Shown: positions 16,057-25,251 of the stretch, in pieces
How the letters are laid out: each line of letters begins with the position of its first letter
How positions within the stretch are numbered: position 1 is the stretch's first letter
Assembly: GCA_035556215.1 (NCBI GenBank)
Contig: DATMFI010000026.1
Coordinates: 160,218 to 224,217 of the forward strand
Length of the DNA stretch: 64,000 bases
From: Palsa-892 sp035556215
GTDB taxonomy: Bacteria > Pseudomonadota > Alphaproteobacteria > Rhizobiales > Xanthobacteraceae
Reading direction: 5' to 3'
Translations under genes and position numbers: made by a program
The notes under the pieces: generated by a model
Seen by the model: only the letters and a program-made list of their open reading frames with translations
Database searches by the model: none
What the model was told of the DNA's origin: nothing

Positions 16057-17022
16057 ATGGCGCGCAACAAGATCGCTCTCGTCGGTGCCGGACAGATCGG
16101 CGGCACCTTGGCTCTTCTCTCCGGCCTGAAGGAGCTCGGCGATATCGTCATGTTCGACGTCGCCGAAGGCATCCCGCAGGGCAAGGCGCTCGACATCGCG
16201 GAAGCCTCGCCGGTCGAGGATTTCGATGCGCGCGTCACCGGCGTCAACGCCTATGAGGGTATCGAGGGCGCCGACGTCGTCATCGTCACCGCGGGCGTGC
16301 CGCGCAAGCCCGGCATGAGCCGCGACGATCTCCTCGGCATCAATCTCAAGGTCATGCAGCAGGTCGGCGCCGGCATCTCGAAATATGCGCCGAAGGCTTT
16401 CGTCATCTGCATCACCAATCCTCTGGACGCGATGGTCTGGGCGCTGCAGAAGGCTTGCGGCCTGCCGAAGAACATGGTGGTCGGCATGGCGGGCGTTCTC
16501 GACTCGGCGCGCTTTCGCTATTTCCTCGCCGACGAGTTCAAGGTTTCGGTCGAGGACGTGACGGCTTTCGTGCTCGGCGGCCACGGCGATTCGATGGTGC
16601 CGCTCGTGCGCTATTCGACGGTCGCCGGCATCCCGCTGCCCGATCTCGTCAAGATGGGCTGGACGACCGATGCACGCATCGAAGCGATCGTGCAGCGGAC
16701 GCGCGACGGCGGCGCCGAGATCGTCAACCTGCTCAAGACGGGCTCGGCGTTCTACGCGCCGGCGTCGTCGGCGATCGCGATGGCCGAGAGCTACCTCAAG
16801 GACAAGAAGCGCGTGCTGCCCTGCGCCACGCATCTCAACGGCGAATTCGGCGTGAAGGGCCTTTATGTCGGCGCGCCGGCGGTGATCGGCGCCAAGGGCG
16901 TCGAGCGCGTCGTCGAGATCAAGCTCGACAAGAACGAGCAGGCGATGTTCGACAAGTCGGTGTCGTCGGTACAGGGTTTGGTGGATGCCTGCATCAAGAT
17001 CGCGCCCGATTTCGGCAAGTAA
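16057..17022 (+). CDS. mdh: Malate dehydrogenase
   Basis: A 321-residue LDH-like malate dehydrogenase that oxidises malate to oxaloacetate with NAD. It has the Rossmann motif IALVGAGQIGGTLA, the acidic NAD-specificity residue in VMFDVAEG, the substrate arginine loop VPRKPGMSRDDLLGIN, the catalytic VLGGHGDSMVPL and ITNPLDAMV. ATG 16057 fits the family start MARNKIAL. It is the first gene of the TCA run, followed after about 230 bp by sucC with its own promoter. Confidence 0.97.
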   Translation: MARNKIALVGAGQIGGTLALLSGLKELGDIVMFDVAEGIPQGKALDIAEASPVEDFDARVTGVNAYEGIEGADVVIVTAGVPRKPGMSRDDLLGINLKVMQQVGAGISKYAPKAFVICITNPLDAMVWALQKACGLPKNMVVGMAGVLDSARFRYFLADEFKVSVEDVTAFVLGGHGDSMVPLVRYSTVAGIPLPDLVKMGWTTDARIEAIVQRTRDGGAEIVNLLKTGSAFYAPASSAIAMAESYLKDKKRVLPCATHLNGEFGVKGLYVGAPAVIGAKGVERVVEIKLDKNEQAMFDKSVSSVQGLVDACIKIAPDFGK

Positions 17023-17059
17023 AGCACGTCTATAAAAAGGCGAGGGCGGCGCTCCCGGG

Positions 17060-17097
17060 ATTGCGCTCTCCGATTGCGCTCTCCGATTGCGCTCTCT
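17060..17097. repeat. Three tandem copies of a 13-bp unit between mdh and sucC
   Basis: The unit ATTGCGCTCTCCG occurs at 17060-17072 and 17073-17085, with a shortened third copy at 17086-17097. It is noncoding. A 9-bp inverted repeat with a very short loop (GCTGCTTTG/CAAAGCAGC, 17112-17131) followed by a T-run lies just after it and could terminate mdh transcription. Confidence 0.65.
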
Positions 17098-17168
17098 CAT
17101 TGCCCTTGCCGGCTGCTTTGTGCAAAGCAGCAAAGGTTTTTGGCCGCACGTCAGCCTTGCGGATGCGA

Positions 17169-17214
17169 TTGCGAAATCGCGCCCGTAGGGTATAAGCGTG
17201 TAATAATGTATAAT
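17169..17214 (+). promoter_or_regulatory. Promoter candidates for sucCD
   Basis: TTGCGA (17169-17174) is 16 bp from TATAAG (17191-17196), and a perfect TATAAT lies at 17209-17214. Both are 40-60 bp before the sucC start. This is by inspection only. Confidence 0.45.
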
Positions 17215-17251
17215 TGGCCTGCCGCCCCGGCGGCCAACGAGGGGAGCGTTT

Positions 17252-18421
17252 ATGAATATCCACGAATATCAAGCCAAGGCTGTTCTGCGCGAATTCGGCG
17301 CGCCCGTGCCGCGCGGTATTCCGGCGTTTTCGCCCGAGGAAGCGGTCAAGGCCGCGAACGAGCTCGGCGGCTCGCTCTGGGTCGTGAAGGCGCAGATCCA
17401 CGCCGGCGGCCGCGGCAAAGCCGGCGGCGTCAAGGTCGTCAAATCCATCGATGACGTGAAGAACGAGGCCAAGCGCATGCTCGGCTCGACACTCGTCACG
17501 CACCAGACCGGCCCGGCCGGCAAGGAAGTGAACCGCCTCTACATCGAAGAAGGCGCGGCGATCGCCAAGGAGTTCTATCTTTCCATTCTGGTAGATCGCG
17601 AATCTTCGCGCGTCGCTTTCGTCGTTTCGACCGAAGGCGGCATGGACATCGAGAAGGTCGCGCACGACACGCCCGAAAAGATCGTCACGTTCTCGGTCGA
17701 TCCGGCGACGGGAATCATGCCGCATCACGGCCGCCGCGTCGCGGCGGCGCTCGGCCTTTCCGGCGATCTCTCGAAGCAGGCGGTTGAGCTGGCGAACAAG
17801 CTTTATACGGCCTTCGTCTCGAAGGACATGAGCCTTCTCGAGATCAATCCGCTGATCGTCACCAAGGACGACAAGATCGTCTGTCTCGACGCCAAGGTCG
17901 GCTTCGACGACAACGCGCTGTTCCGTCATCCGGACATGCTGGCGCTGCGCGACGTCACCGAGGAAGATTCGAAGGAAGTCGAGGCGTCGAAATACGACCT
18001 CAATTACATCGCGCTCGACGGCACGATTGGCTGCATGGTGAACGGCGCGGGTCTCGCGATGGCCACCATGGACATCATCAAGCTCTACGGCGAAGCGCCG
18101 GCGAACTTCCTCGACGTCGGCGGCGGCGCGACCAAGGAAAAGGTGGCGGCGGCTTTCAAAATCATCACCTCCGACCCGAAGGTGAAGGGCATCCTCGTCA
18201 ACATCTTCGGCGGCATCATGCGTTGCGACGTCATCGCCGAAGGCGTCGTCGCGGCGGTGAAGGAAGTCGGCCTCAAGGTGCCGCTCGTCGTGCGCCTCGA
18301 AGGCACAAACGTTGAGCTTGGCAAAAAGATCATCAAGGAGTCGGGATTGAACGTCGTCTCCGCGGACGACCTCGACGATGCTGCCCAGAAAATCGTCAAG
18401 GCCGTGAAGGAGGCCAAGTAA
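17252..18421 (+). CDS. sucC: Succinyl-CoA synthetase beta subunit (ADP-forming)
   Basis: A 389-residue ATP-grasp subunit. It starts with MNIHEYQAKAVLREFG and has the nucleotide-binding VVKAQIHAGGRGKAGGVK near residues 45-62, the metal-site ALEINPLIVT-type segment (SLLEINPLIVTKDDK) and the C-terminal NIFGGIMRCDVIAEGVV. With SucD it converts succinyl-CoA to succinate with substrate-level phosphorylation. GAGGGGAGCG precedes ATG 17252. The stop overlaps the sucD start by one base (TAATG). Confidence 0.97.
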   Translation: MNIHEYQAKAVLREFGAPVPRGIPAFSPEEAVKAANELGGSLWVVKAQIHAGGRGKAGGVKVVKSIDDVKNEAKRMLGSTLVTHQTGPAGKEVNRLYIEEGAAIAKEFYLSILVDRESSRVAFVVSTEGGMDIEKVAHDTPEKIVTFSVDPATGIMPHHGRRVAAALGLSGDLSKQAVELANKLYTAFVSKDMSLLEINPLIVTKDDKIVCLDAKVGFDDNALFRHPDMLALRDVTEEDSKEVEASKYDLNYIALDGTIGCMVNGAGLAMATMDIIKLYGEAPANFLDVGGGATKEKVAAAFKIITSDPKVKGILVNIFGGIMRCDVIAEGVVAAVKEVGLKVPLVVRLEGTNVELGKKIIKESGLNVVSADDLDDAAQKIVKAVKEAK

Positions 18422-19308
18422 TGTCGATCCTCGTCAACAAGAACACGAAAGTCATCTGCCAGGGCTTCACGGGCAAGAACGGCACGTTCCATTCGGAACA
18501 GGCAATCAAGTACGGCACCAAGATGGTTGGTGGCGTTGCGCCGGGCAAAGGCGGCTCGACGCATCTCAATCTTCCGGTGTTTGACACTGTCGCCGAAGCG
18601 CGCGCCAAGACCGGCGCGGAGGCGAGCGTGGTATACGTTCCACCAGTAGGTGCCGCCGACGCGATCTGCGAAGCGATCGATGCCGAAGTGCCGCTTATCG
18701 TCTGCATCACCGAAGGCATTCCGGTTGCCGACATGGTCCGGGTCAAGCGTTCGCTGTCAGGCTCGAAGTCGCGCCTCCTCGGGCCGAACTGCCCCGGCAT
18801 CATCACCTCGGAAGAGTGCAAGATCGGCATCATGCCGGGCCACATCCATAAGAAGGGCAAGGTCGGCATCGTTTCGAGATCCGGAACGCTTACTTATGAA
18901 GCAGTGTTCCAGACGACGGCCGAGGGCCTCGGGCAGACGACCTGCGTCGGCATCGGCGGCGATCCGGTAAAAGGCACCGAATTCATCGATGTTCTGGAGC
19001 TTTTCCTCGGCGACAAGGACACCGAAGCGCTGATCATGATCGGCGAAATCGGCGGCTCGGCCGAAGAAGACGCGGCGCAGTTTCTCAAGGACGAGGCCAA
19101 GCGCGGGCGCAAAAAGCCCGTGGTTGGCTTTATTGCCGGGCGTACCGCACCTCCGGGCCGCCGCATGGGCCATGCCGGCGCCATCATCTCGGGCGGCAAG
19201 GGCGATGCGGAATCGAAGATCGCAGCGATGGAATCGGCGGGGATCCGCATGTCGCCGTCGCCGGCGCGTCTGGGCAAGACGCTCACCGATCTTCTGAACG
19301 GCAAATAA
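18421..19308 (+). CDS. sucD: Succinyl-CoA synthetase alpha subunit
   Basis: A 295-residue CoA-binding subunit. It begins with MSILVNKNTKVICQGFTGKNG, has the CoA-site GGVAPGKGGSTHL, and carries the phosphorylated active-site histidine in GHAGAIISGGKG (H251). It forms the catalytic pair with SucC, whose stop codon it overlaps by one base. It is followed by about 200 bp with a separate promoter for sucA. Confidence 0.97.
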   Translation: MSILVNKNTKVICQGFTGKNGTFHSEQAIKYGTKMVGGVAPGKGGSTHLNLPVFDTVAEARAKTGAEASVVYVPPVGAADAICEAIDAEVPLIVCITEGIPVADMVRVKRSLSGSKSRLLGPNCPGIITSEECKIGIMPGHIHKKGKVGIVSRSGTLTYEAVFQTTAEGLGQTTCVGIGGDPVKGTEFIDVLELFLGDKDTEALIMIGEIGGSAEEDAAQFLKDEAKRGRKKPVVGFIAGRTAPPGRRMGHAGAIISGGKGDAESKIAAMESAGIRMSPSPARLGKTLTDLLNGK

Positions 19309-19395
19309 GACGACGCGAAATGGCGGCGGGTGAAATCGATTTCCAGTTTTCGATCGCCCGCCGCAGTAAGTTCGATGGAATAATTTAGACCGCGC

Positions 19396-19449
19396 CTGAT
19401 ATAGTTCTTAATCTCGATATAATGAGGTGACGCGTTCACGCGTCACCTC
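19396..19449 (+). promoter_or_regulatory. sucA promoter with a stem-loop in the leader
   Basis: A perfect TATAAT (19418-19423) with a weak CTGATA at 19396-19401 gives a promoter candidate. Starting one base later, arms GAGGTGACGCG (19424-19434) and CGCGTCACCTC (19439-19449) form an 11-bp perfect stem with a TTCA loop, near the expected transcript 5' end and about 65 bases before the sucA ATG. No T-run follows, so it is not a typical terminator; a 5'-stabilising hairpin or operator is possible. Confidence 0.5.
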
Positions 19450-19513
19450 TATATGCATTGGCGAACCTGTTTGGGGGCGACGCCCAAACAAGGAAAGCAG
19501 CCGGATTAAGGCC

Positions 19514-22474
19514 ATGGCGAAGAATTCGGACACCGATACCTTTCTCAAGACCTCGTTCCTTTACGGGGGCAATGCGAGCTACCTCGAAGAACTGCAATCG
19601 CGTTTCGAGCAGAATCCTTCCTCGGTCGATCAGGCCTGGCAGTCGTTTTTCGCCAATCTGAAAGAAGAGCGCGGCGACGCAACGCGCAATGCCAAGGGCG
19701 CTTCGTGGAAGCAGCCGAACTGGCCAGTGCCGCTGAACGGCGAACTTGTCGCCGCGATGGACGGCAATTGGATCGATGTCGAAAAAGGCATCGCACAGAA
19801 GCTGAAGGGCAAGGCGCATGCGGGCGGCATCGAAATGTCGGCCGCCGAAGTGCAGCAGGCGACCCGCGACTCGGTGAAAGCGCTGATGATGATCCGCGCC
19901 TACCGCATGCGCGGCCATCTGCATGCCAAGCTCGATCCGTTGGAAATCGCCGAGCGCGAATATCAGCCGGAGCTCGATCCCGCGTCCTACGGGTTCACCG
20001 AAGCCGATCTCGATCGCAAGATTTTCATCGACCATGTGCTCGGCATGGAATTCGCGAGCGTGCGCGAGATGCTCGACATCCTTGAGCGCACCTATTGCCA
20101 GACGATCGGCGTCGAGTTCATGCACATCTCTTCACCCGAAGAGAAGGCGTGGATTCAGGAGCGCATCGAAGGGCCGGACAAGGAAATCACCTTCACGCGC
20201 GAAGGCAAGCGCGCGATCCTGAACAAGCTCGTGCAGGCCGAAGGCTTCGAGAAATTCATCGACGTCAAATACACCGGCACCAAGCGGTTCGGCCTCGACG
20301 GCGGCGAATCGATGATCCCGGCGCTCGAGCAGATCATCAAGCGCGGCGGCGCGCTCGGCGTGAAGGAAATCGTCTTCGGCATGGCGCATCGCGGACGCCT
20401 CAACGTGCTCGCGCATGTGATGGCCAAGCCCCATCGTGCGATCTTCCACGAATTCAAGGGCGGCTCCTCGACGCCGGACGAAGTCGAAGGCTCGGGCGAC
20501 GTGAAGTATCACCTCGGTGCGTCATCCGACCGCGAGTTCGACAAGAACAAGGTGCATTTGTCGCTGACCGCCAACCCTTCGCATCTCGAGATCGTCGATC
20601 CGGTGGTGCTGGGCAAAGTGCGCGCCAAGCAGGATCAGCATGGCGACCGGCCGGACGAGCGCGTCTCGGTGCTGCCGCTTCTCATCCATGGCGACGCGGC
20701 TTTCGCGGGCCAGGGCGTGATCGCCGAATGCTTCGGGCTTTCGGGTTTGAAGGGCTATCGCACCGGCGGCTCGATCCATTTCATCGTCAACAACCAGATC
20801 GGCTTCACGACCAATCCGCGCTATGCGCGCTCTTCGCCTTATCCGTCGGACGTCGCGAAGATGATCGAAGCGCCGATCTTTCACGTGAACGGCGACGATC
20901 CTGAAGCCGTGGTGTTCTGCGCCAAGATCGCGACTGAGTTCCGGCAGAAATTCCACAAGCCGGTCGTCATCGACATGTTCTGCTATCGCCGTTTCGGCCA
21001 TAACGAAGGCGACGAGCCGGCGTTCACGCAGCCGTTGATGTACAAGCGGATCAAATCGCATCCGACGACGCTCGAAATCTACGGCAAGAAGCTGGAAGCC
21101 GAAGGCGTGCTCGCCGCCGGCGATCTCGATCGCATGAAGGCCGGCTGGCGCTCGCATCTTGAAGGCGAATACGAAGGCGGCCAGAGCTACAAGCCGAACA
21201 AGGCCGACTGGCTCGACGGCAAGTGGTCGGGCTTCAAGGTCACGGCCGATCAGATCGACGATCCGCGCCGCGGCGATACCGGCGTGTCGCTCGACAAGCT
21301 GAAAGATTTCGGCCGTAAGATCACCAAGCTGCCGGAAAACTTCCATCCGCACCGTACGATCACGCGCTTCCTCGAAACGCGCGCCAAGGCGATCGAGACC
21401 GGCGAAAATATCGACTGGGCGACCGGCGAGGCGCTGGCGATCGGCACGCTTCTGTCGGAAGGCAATATCGTCCGTCTTTCGGGTCAGGACGTCGAGCGCG
21501 GCACGTTCTCGCAACGCCACGCCGTGCTGATCGATCAGGAAAACGAAGAGCGCTACATCCCGCTCAACCATGTCGCGGAAGGGCAGCCCAAGTTCGAGGT
21601 GCTGAACTCGATGCTGTCGGAAGAGGCCGTGCTGGGGTTCGAGTATGGCTTCTCGCTCGCCGAGCCGAAGGCGCTCACCATGTGGGAAGCGCAGTTCGGC
21701 GACTTCGCGAACGGCGCGCAGGTCGTCATCGACCAGTTCATCTCGTCGGGCGAGCGCAAATGGCTGCGCATGTCGGGTCTCGTGATGCTGCTGCCGCATG
21801 GTTATGAGGGGCAGGGGCCGGAGCATTCCTCCGCGCGTCTCGAGCGCTATTTGCAGCTTTGCGCCGAAGACAACATGCAGGTCGCCAACTGCACGACACC
21901 GGCGAACTACTTCCATATCCTGCGCCGGCAGATGAAGCGCGACTTCCGCAAGCCGCTCATCCTGATGACGCCGAAGTCGCTGCTGCGTCACAAGAAAGCG
22001 GTTTCGAGACTCGAGGAAATGGGGCCGAACACCTATTTCCATCGCGTGTTGTGGGATGACGCGCAGCTCCACACCAACGACCCGACCAAGCTTGTCGCCG
22101 ACGACAAGATTCGCCGCGTCGTGATGTGCTCGGGCAAGGTCTATTACGATCTTTACGAAGAGCGCGAGAAACGCGGGCTCAACGACATCTATCTCCTGCG
22201 GCTCGAGCAGCTCTATCCGTTCCCGCTCAAGGCGCTGGTCACCGAACTCGTGCGCTTCAAAGGCGCCGACATCGTCTGGTGCCAGGAGGAGCCGCGCAAC
22301 CAGGGCGCCTGGGCCTTCGTGCAGCCTTACATCGAATGGGTGCTGGAGCAGGTCCATGCGACGCATCGCCGGCCGCGCTATGTCGGCCGCGCGGCGTCCG
22401 CCTCGACCGCGACCGGCCTGATGTCGAATCACCTCAAACAATTGAAAGCCTTCCTCGACGAAGCGCTCGGCTGA
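19514..22474 (+). CDS. sucA: 2-oxoglutarate dehydrogenase E1 component
   Basis: A 986-residue thiamine-diphosphate enzyme. The N-terminal SFLYGGNASYLEELQSRFEQNP is the E2-binding segment. The ThDP domain shows GMAHRGRLNVLAHV and VHLSLTANPSHLEIVDPVV, and the metal site is near GDAAFAGQGVIAE. Later VINNQIGFTT-type (IVNNQIGFTTNP) and the transketolase domain LPHGYEGQGPEHSSARLERYLQL follow. It decarboxylates 2-oxoglutarate and passes succinyl to SucB. ATG 19514 fits the family start MAKNSDTDTFLKTSFL. It is co-directional with sucB (22 bp gap). Confidence 0.98.
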   Translation: MAKNSDTDTFLKTSFLYGGNASYLEELQSRFEQNPSSVDQAWQSFFANLKEERGDATRNAKGASWKQPNWPVPLNGELVAAMDGNWIDVEKGIAQKLKGKAHAGGIEMSAAEVQQATRDSVKALMMIRAYRMRGHLHAKLDPLEIAEREYQPELDPASYGFTEADLDRKIFIDHVLGMEFASVREMLDILERTYCQTIGVEFMHISSPEEKAWIQERIEGPDKEITFTREGKRAILNKLVQAEGFEKFIDVKYTGTKRFGLDGGESMIPALEQIIKRGGALGVKEIVFGMAHRGRLNVLAHVMAKPHRAIFHEFKGGSSTPDEVEGSGDVKYHLGASSDREFDKNKVHLSLTANPSHLEIVDPVVLGKVRAKQDQHGDRPDERVSVLPLLIHGDAAFAGQGVIAECFGLSGLKGYRTGGSIHFIVNNQIGFTTNPRYARSSPYPSDVAKMIEAPIFHVNGDDPEAVVFCAKIATEFRQKFHKPVVIDMFCYRRFGHNEGDEPAFTQPLMYKRIKSHPTTLEIYGKKLEAEGVLAAGDLDRMKAGWRSHLEGEYEGGQSYKPNKADWLDGKWSGFKVTADQIDDPRRGDTGVSLDKLKDFGRKITKLPENFHPHRTITRFLETRAKAIETGENIDWATGEALAIGTLLSEGNIVRLSGQDVERGTFSQRHAVLIDQENEERYIPLNHVAEGQPKFEVLNSMLSEEAVLGFEYGFSLAEPKALTMWEAQFGDFANGAQVVIDQFISSGERKWLRMSGLVMLLPHGYEGQGPEHSSARLERYLQLCAEDNMQVANCTTPANYFHILRRQMKRDFRKPLILMTPKSLLRHKKAVSRLEEMGPNTYFHRVLWDDAQLHTNDPTKLVADDKIRRVVMCSGKVYYDLYEEREKRGLNDIYLLRLEQLYPFPLKALVTELVRFKGADIVWCQEEPRNQGAWAFVQPYIEWVLEQVHATHRRPRYVGRAASASTATGLMSNHLKQLKAFLDEALG

Positions 22475-22496
22475 GCGCGTTTCCGGAGAACGAAAG

Positions 22497-23717
22497 ATGA
22501 GCACCGACATTCGCGTTCCGACCCTGGGTGAATCGGTCACCGAGGCCACGATCGGACGCTGGTTCAAGAAAGCGGGTGACGCGGTATCGGTCGATGAACC
22601 GCTCGTCGAGCTCGAAACGGATAAGGTGACGGTCGAAGTACCGTCCCCGGCAGCCGGCGTGCTCTCGGAGATCAAGGTCAAGAACGGCGAGACGGTCGCG
22701 GTCGGCGCGGTGCTCGGCTCGATCAGCGAAGGCGCGGGCGGCGGCAAATCCGCAGCGAAAGAGCCCGCGCCGAAAGCCGAAGCGCCGAAGACAGCGCCGG
22801 CTGCTGCGCCGAAAGCCGCGCCGCAGCCCGCCAAGGTTTCGAGCGATCAGCAGGCGCCATCAGTGCGGCGCATCGCCGCCGAAAGCGGGGTCAATCCGGC
22901 TTCCGTTGCGGGCTCCGGCAAGGACGGCCGCGTAACCAAAGGCGACATGCTGGCGGCGATCGCCGCCGGCACTTCGGCGCCGGCTGTTGCCCGCGCGCCA
23001 TCGTCGCCGCAGGACGCGCCGCGCGAAGAACGCGTGCGGATGACGAAGCTCCGCCAAACCATCGCCCGCCGCCTCAAGGATGCGCAAAATACGGCAGCGA
23101 TGCTCACGACGTTCAACGATGTCGACATGAGCGGCGTGATGGGAATGCGCGCGCATTACAAGGAAGCCTTCGAGAAGAAGCACGGCGTTAAACTGGGATT
23201 CATGGGCTTCTTCGTGAAGGCCTGCATCCAGGCGCTGAAGGAAATTCCGGCGGTCAACGCCGAGATCGACGGCGACGAGCTCGTCTACAAGAATTATTAT
23301 CACGTCGGCGTTGCCGTCGGCACCGAGAAGGGGCTGGTCGTTCCGGTGGTGCGCGATGCGGACCGGCTGTCGATCGCCGACATCGAAAAGACGATCGCCG
23401 ATTTCGGCAAGCGCGCCCGCGACGGCCATCTCTCGATCGACGAGCTGCAGGGCGGCACCTTCACGATCTCGAACGGCGGCATTTACGGCTCGCTGATGTC
23501 GACGCCGATCCTCAACGCGCCGCAGTCGGGCATTCTCGGCATGCACCGCATCGAGGAACGTCCGGTCGCGGTGAAGGGCCAGGTCGTCATCAAGCCGATG
23601 ATGTATCTCGCGCTCTCCTACGATCATCGCATCGTCGATGGCCGCGAGGCGGTGACGTTCCTGGTGCGGGTGAAGGAAAATCTCGAGGATCCGGCGCGGC
23701 TGGTGCTGGATCTCTAA
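22497..23717 (+). CDS. sucB: Dihydrolipoamide succinyltransferase (E2 of 2-oxoglutarate dehydrogenase)
   Basis: A 406-residue E2. The N-terminal lipoyl domain has K43 in ETDKVTVEVPS as the lipoylation site. An Ala/Pro/Lys-rich linker spans about 80-120, the peripheral-subunit-binding domain APSVRRIAAESGVNPASVAGSGKDGRVTKGD about 120-150 (seen in shorter pieces), and the C-terminal acyltransferase domain has the catalytic SYDHRIVDGREAV. GGAGAACGAAAG precedes the ATG. It transfers succinyl to CoA. It lies between sucA and lpd, which supply E1 and E3. Confidence 0.97.
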   Translation: MSTDIRVPTLGESVTEATIGRWFKKAGDAVSVDEPLVELETDKVTVEVPSPAAGVLSEIKVKNGETVAVGAVLGSISEGAGGGKSAAKEPAPKAEAPKTAPAAAPKAAPQPAKVSSDQQAPSVRRIAAESGVNPASVAGSGKDGRVTKGDMLAAIAAGTSAPAVARAPSSPQDAPREERVRMTKLRQTIARRLKDAQNTAAMLTTFNDVDMSGVMGMRAHYKEAFEKKHGVKLGFMGFFVKACIQALKEIPAVNAEIDGDELVYKNYYHVGVAVGTEKGLVVPVVRDADRLSIADIEKTIADFGKRARDGHLSIDELQGGTFTISNGGIYGSLMSTPILNAPQSGILGMHRIEERPVAVKGQVVIKPMMYLALSYDHRIVDGREAVTFLVRVKENLEDPARLVLDL

Positions 23718-23730
23718 TTTCATTGCTGCC

Positions 23731-23753
23731 ATGCCCGGCCTTGTGCCGGGCAT
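23731..23753. repeat. 23-bp palindromic repeat, copy 1
   Basis: Arms ATGCCCGGC and GCCGGGCAT flank CTTGT, between sucB and lpd. The identical 23 bp occurs again at 35081-35103. It has no T-run here. It resembles the REP-like palindromes scattered in Bradyrhizobium-type genomes. Confidence 0.65.
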
Positions 23754-23835
23754 CTACGCCTTTAAATTCCCAAACAACGCGGGGCGTGGATGGCCGGAGC
23801 AACCGGCTATGACGGTTTGAGGCGGAGAATTGAAA

Positions 23836-25230
23836 ATGGCTTACGACGTCGTCGTCATCGGCTCAGGCCCCGGCGGATATGTCTGCGCGATCCGCGCGGC
23901 ACAACTCGGCCTCAAGACCGCAGTGGTCGAAAAGGACAAGACGTTCGGCGGCACATGCCTGAACGTCGGCTGCATCCCGTCGAAGGCGCTGCTGCACGCT
24001 TCGCATCTCTTCGAGGAGGCGGAACATGACTTCGCCGCGATGGGTATTGGCGTGTCGAAGCCGAAGCTTGACCTCGCGCAGATGCAAAAGTTCAAGCAGG
24101 AAGGCGTCGACGGCAATGTGAAGGGCGTCGATTTCCTGTTCAAGAAGAACAAGATCGACACCTTTCAGGGCACCGGCAGGATCGTTGGCGCGGGCAAGAT
24201 CGAGATTTCCGGCGCGAAGAAGGAAACGATCGAGACGAAAGCGATCGTGATTGCGACCGGCTCGGATGTCGCGCGTCTCAAGGGTATCGAGATCGACGAG
24301 AAGCGCGTCGTCTCCTCGACCGGAGCACTCGCGCTCCCCTCGGTGCCGAAGAAGCTTCTGGTCGTCGGCGCGGGTGTGATTGGGCTCGAGCTTGGCTCGG
24401 TCTGGCGGCGCCTGGGCGCAGAGGTTGAAGTCGTCGAATTCCTTGACCGCATTCTGCCCGGCATGGACGGCGAGATTGCAAAGCAATTCCAGCGCATCCT
24501 TGCGAAGCAGGGCATGACGTTCCGCCTCGCTTCCAAGGTCACCGGCATCGACGCTAAAGGCAAGACACTGAAAGTGACGGTCGAGCCCGCCGCCGGCGGC
24601 AAGGCCGAGACGCTGGAAGCCGACGTGACGTTGGTTGCCATCGGCCGCGTCCCTTACACCGAAGGTCTCGGCCTCAAGGAAGCGGGTGTCGAGATGGACG
24701 CGAAGAATCGCATCGTCGTCGATCACGATTTTCGCACCAATGTGCCGGGGATCTACGCCATCGGCGATGTGATCGCGGGACCGATGCTGGCGCACAAGGC
24801 GGAGGACGAGGGTGTTGCTGCCGCCGAGATCATCGCGGGCAAGGCAGGCATCGTGAACCACGATGCCATTCCGAACGTCATCTACACCTATCCGGAAGTC
24901 GCCTCGGTCGGCAAAACCGAGGAAGAACTGAAGTCAGCCGGTATCACCTACAATGTCGGCAAGTTTCCGTTCACGGCGAACGGCCGCGCCAAGGTCAACC
25001 GCACGACCGACGGGTTCGTGAAAATCCTTGCCGATGCGCAAACCGACCGCGTACTGGGCGCGCATATCATCGGGCCGGATGCCGGCACGATGATCACCGA
25101 GATCACCGTCGCGCTCGAATTCGGCGGTTCGTCCGAGGATATCGCCCGCACTTGTCACCCGCACCCGACGTTGTCGGAAGCGGTGAAGGAAGCGGCGCTC
25201 GCGGTGGAGAAACGCGCGATCCATATGTGA
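23836..25230 (+). CDS. lpd: Dihydrolipoyl dehydrogenase
   Basis: A 464-residue FAD-dependent E3 that reoxidises dihydrolipoamide with NAD. It has FAD motif VVVIGSGPGGYVCAIRAAQLG, the redox-active disulfide in GGTCLNVGCIPSK (C41/C46), the NAD motif LLVVGAGVIGLELGSVW, and the C-terminal catalytic HPHPTLSEAVKEA. It closes the sucA-sucB-lpd cluster 118 bp after sucB. ATG 23836 was preferred to the TTG six bases upstream; GGCGGAGAAT serves as ribosome binding site. Confidence 0.97.
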   Translation: MAYDVVVIGSGPGGYVCAIRAAQLGLKTAVVEKDKTFGGTCLNVGCIPSKALLHASHLFEEAEHDFAAMGIGVSKPKLDLAQMQKFKQEGVDGNVKGVDFLFKKNKIDTFQGTGRIVGAGKIEISGAKKETIETKAIVIATGSDVARLKGIEIDEKRVVSSTGALALPSVPKKLLVVGAGVIGLELGSVWRRLGAEVEVVEFLDRILPGMDGEIAKQFQRILAKQGMTFRLASKVTGIDAKGKTLKVTVEPAAGGKAETLEADVTLVAIGRVPYTEGLGLKEAGVEMDAKNRIVVDHDFRTNVPGIYAIGDVIAGPMLAHKAEDEGVAAAEIIAGKAGIVNHDAIPNVIYTYPEVASVGKTEEELKSAGITYNVGKFPFTANGRAKVNRTTDGFVKILADAQTDRVLGAHIIGPDAGTMITEITVALEFGGSSEDIARTCHPHPTLSEAVKEAALAVEKRAIHM

Positions 25231-25251
25231 TCGCGCGTTTATTGGTTCGCG

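Noticed and set aside
17100..17251. A small RNA gene in the mdh-sucC spacer
   Set aside because: A 9-bp inverted repeat and promoter-like boxes exist, but they are better explained as mdh termination and the sucC promoter. No independent evidence for a separate RNA.
20522..22834. A 770-codon minus-strand open frame opposite sucA and sucB
   Set aside because: Same GC-bias artefact; it runs antisense across two real genes and has Asp/Arg/Leu-heavy shadow composition.
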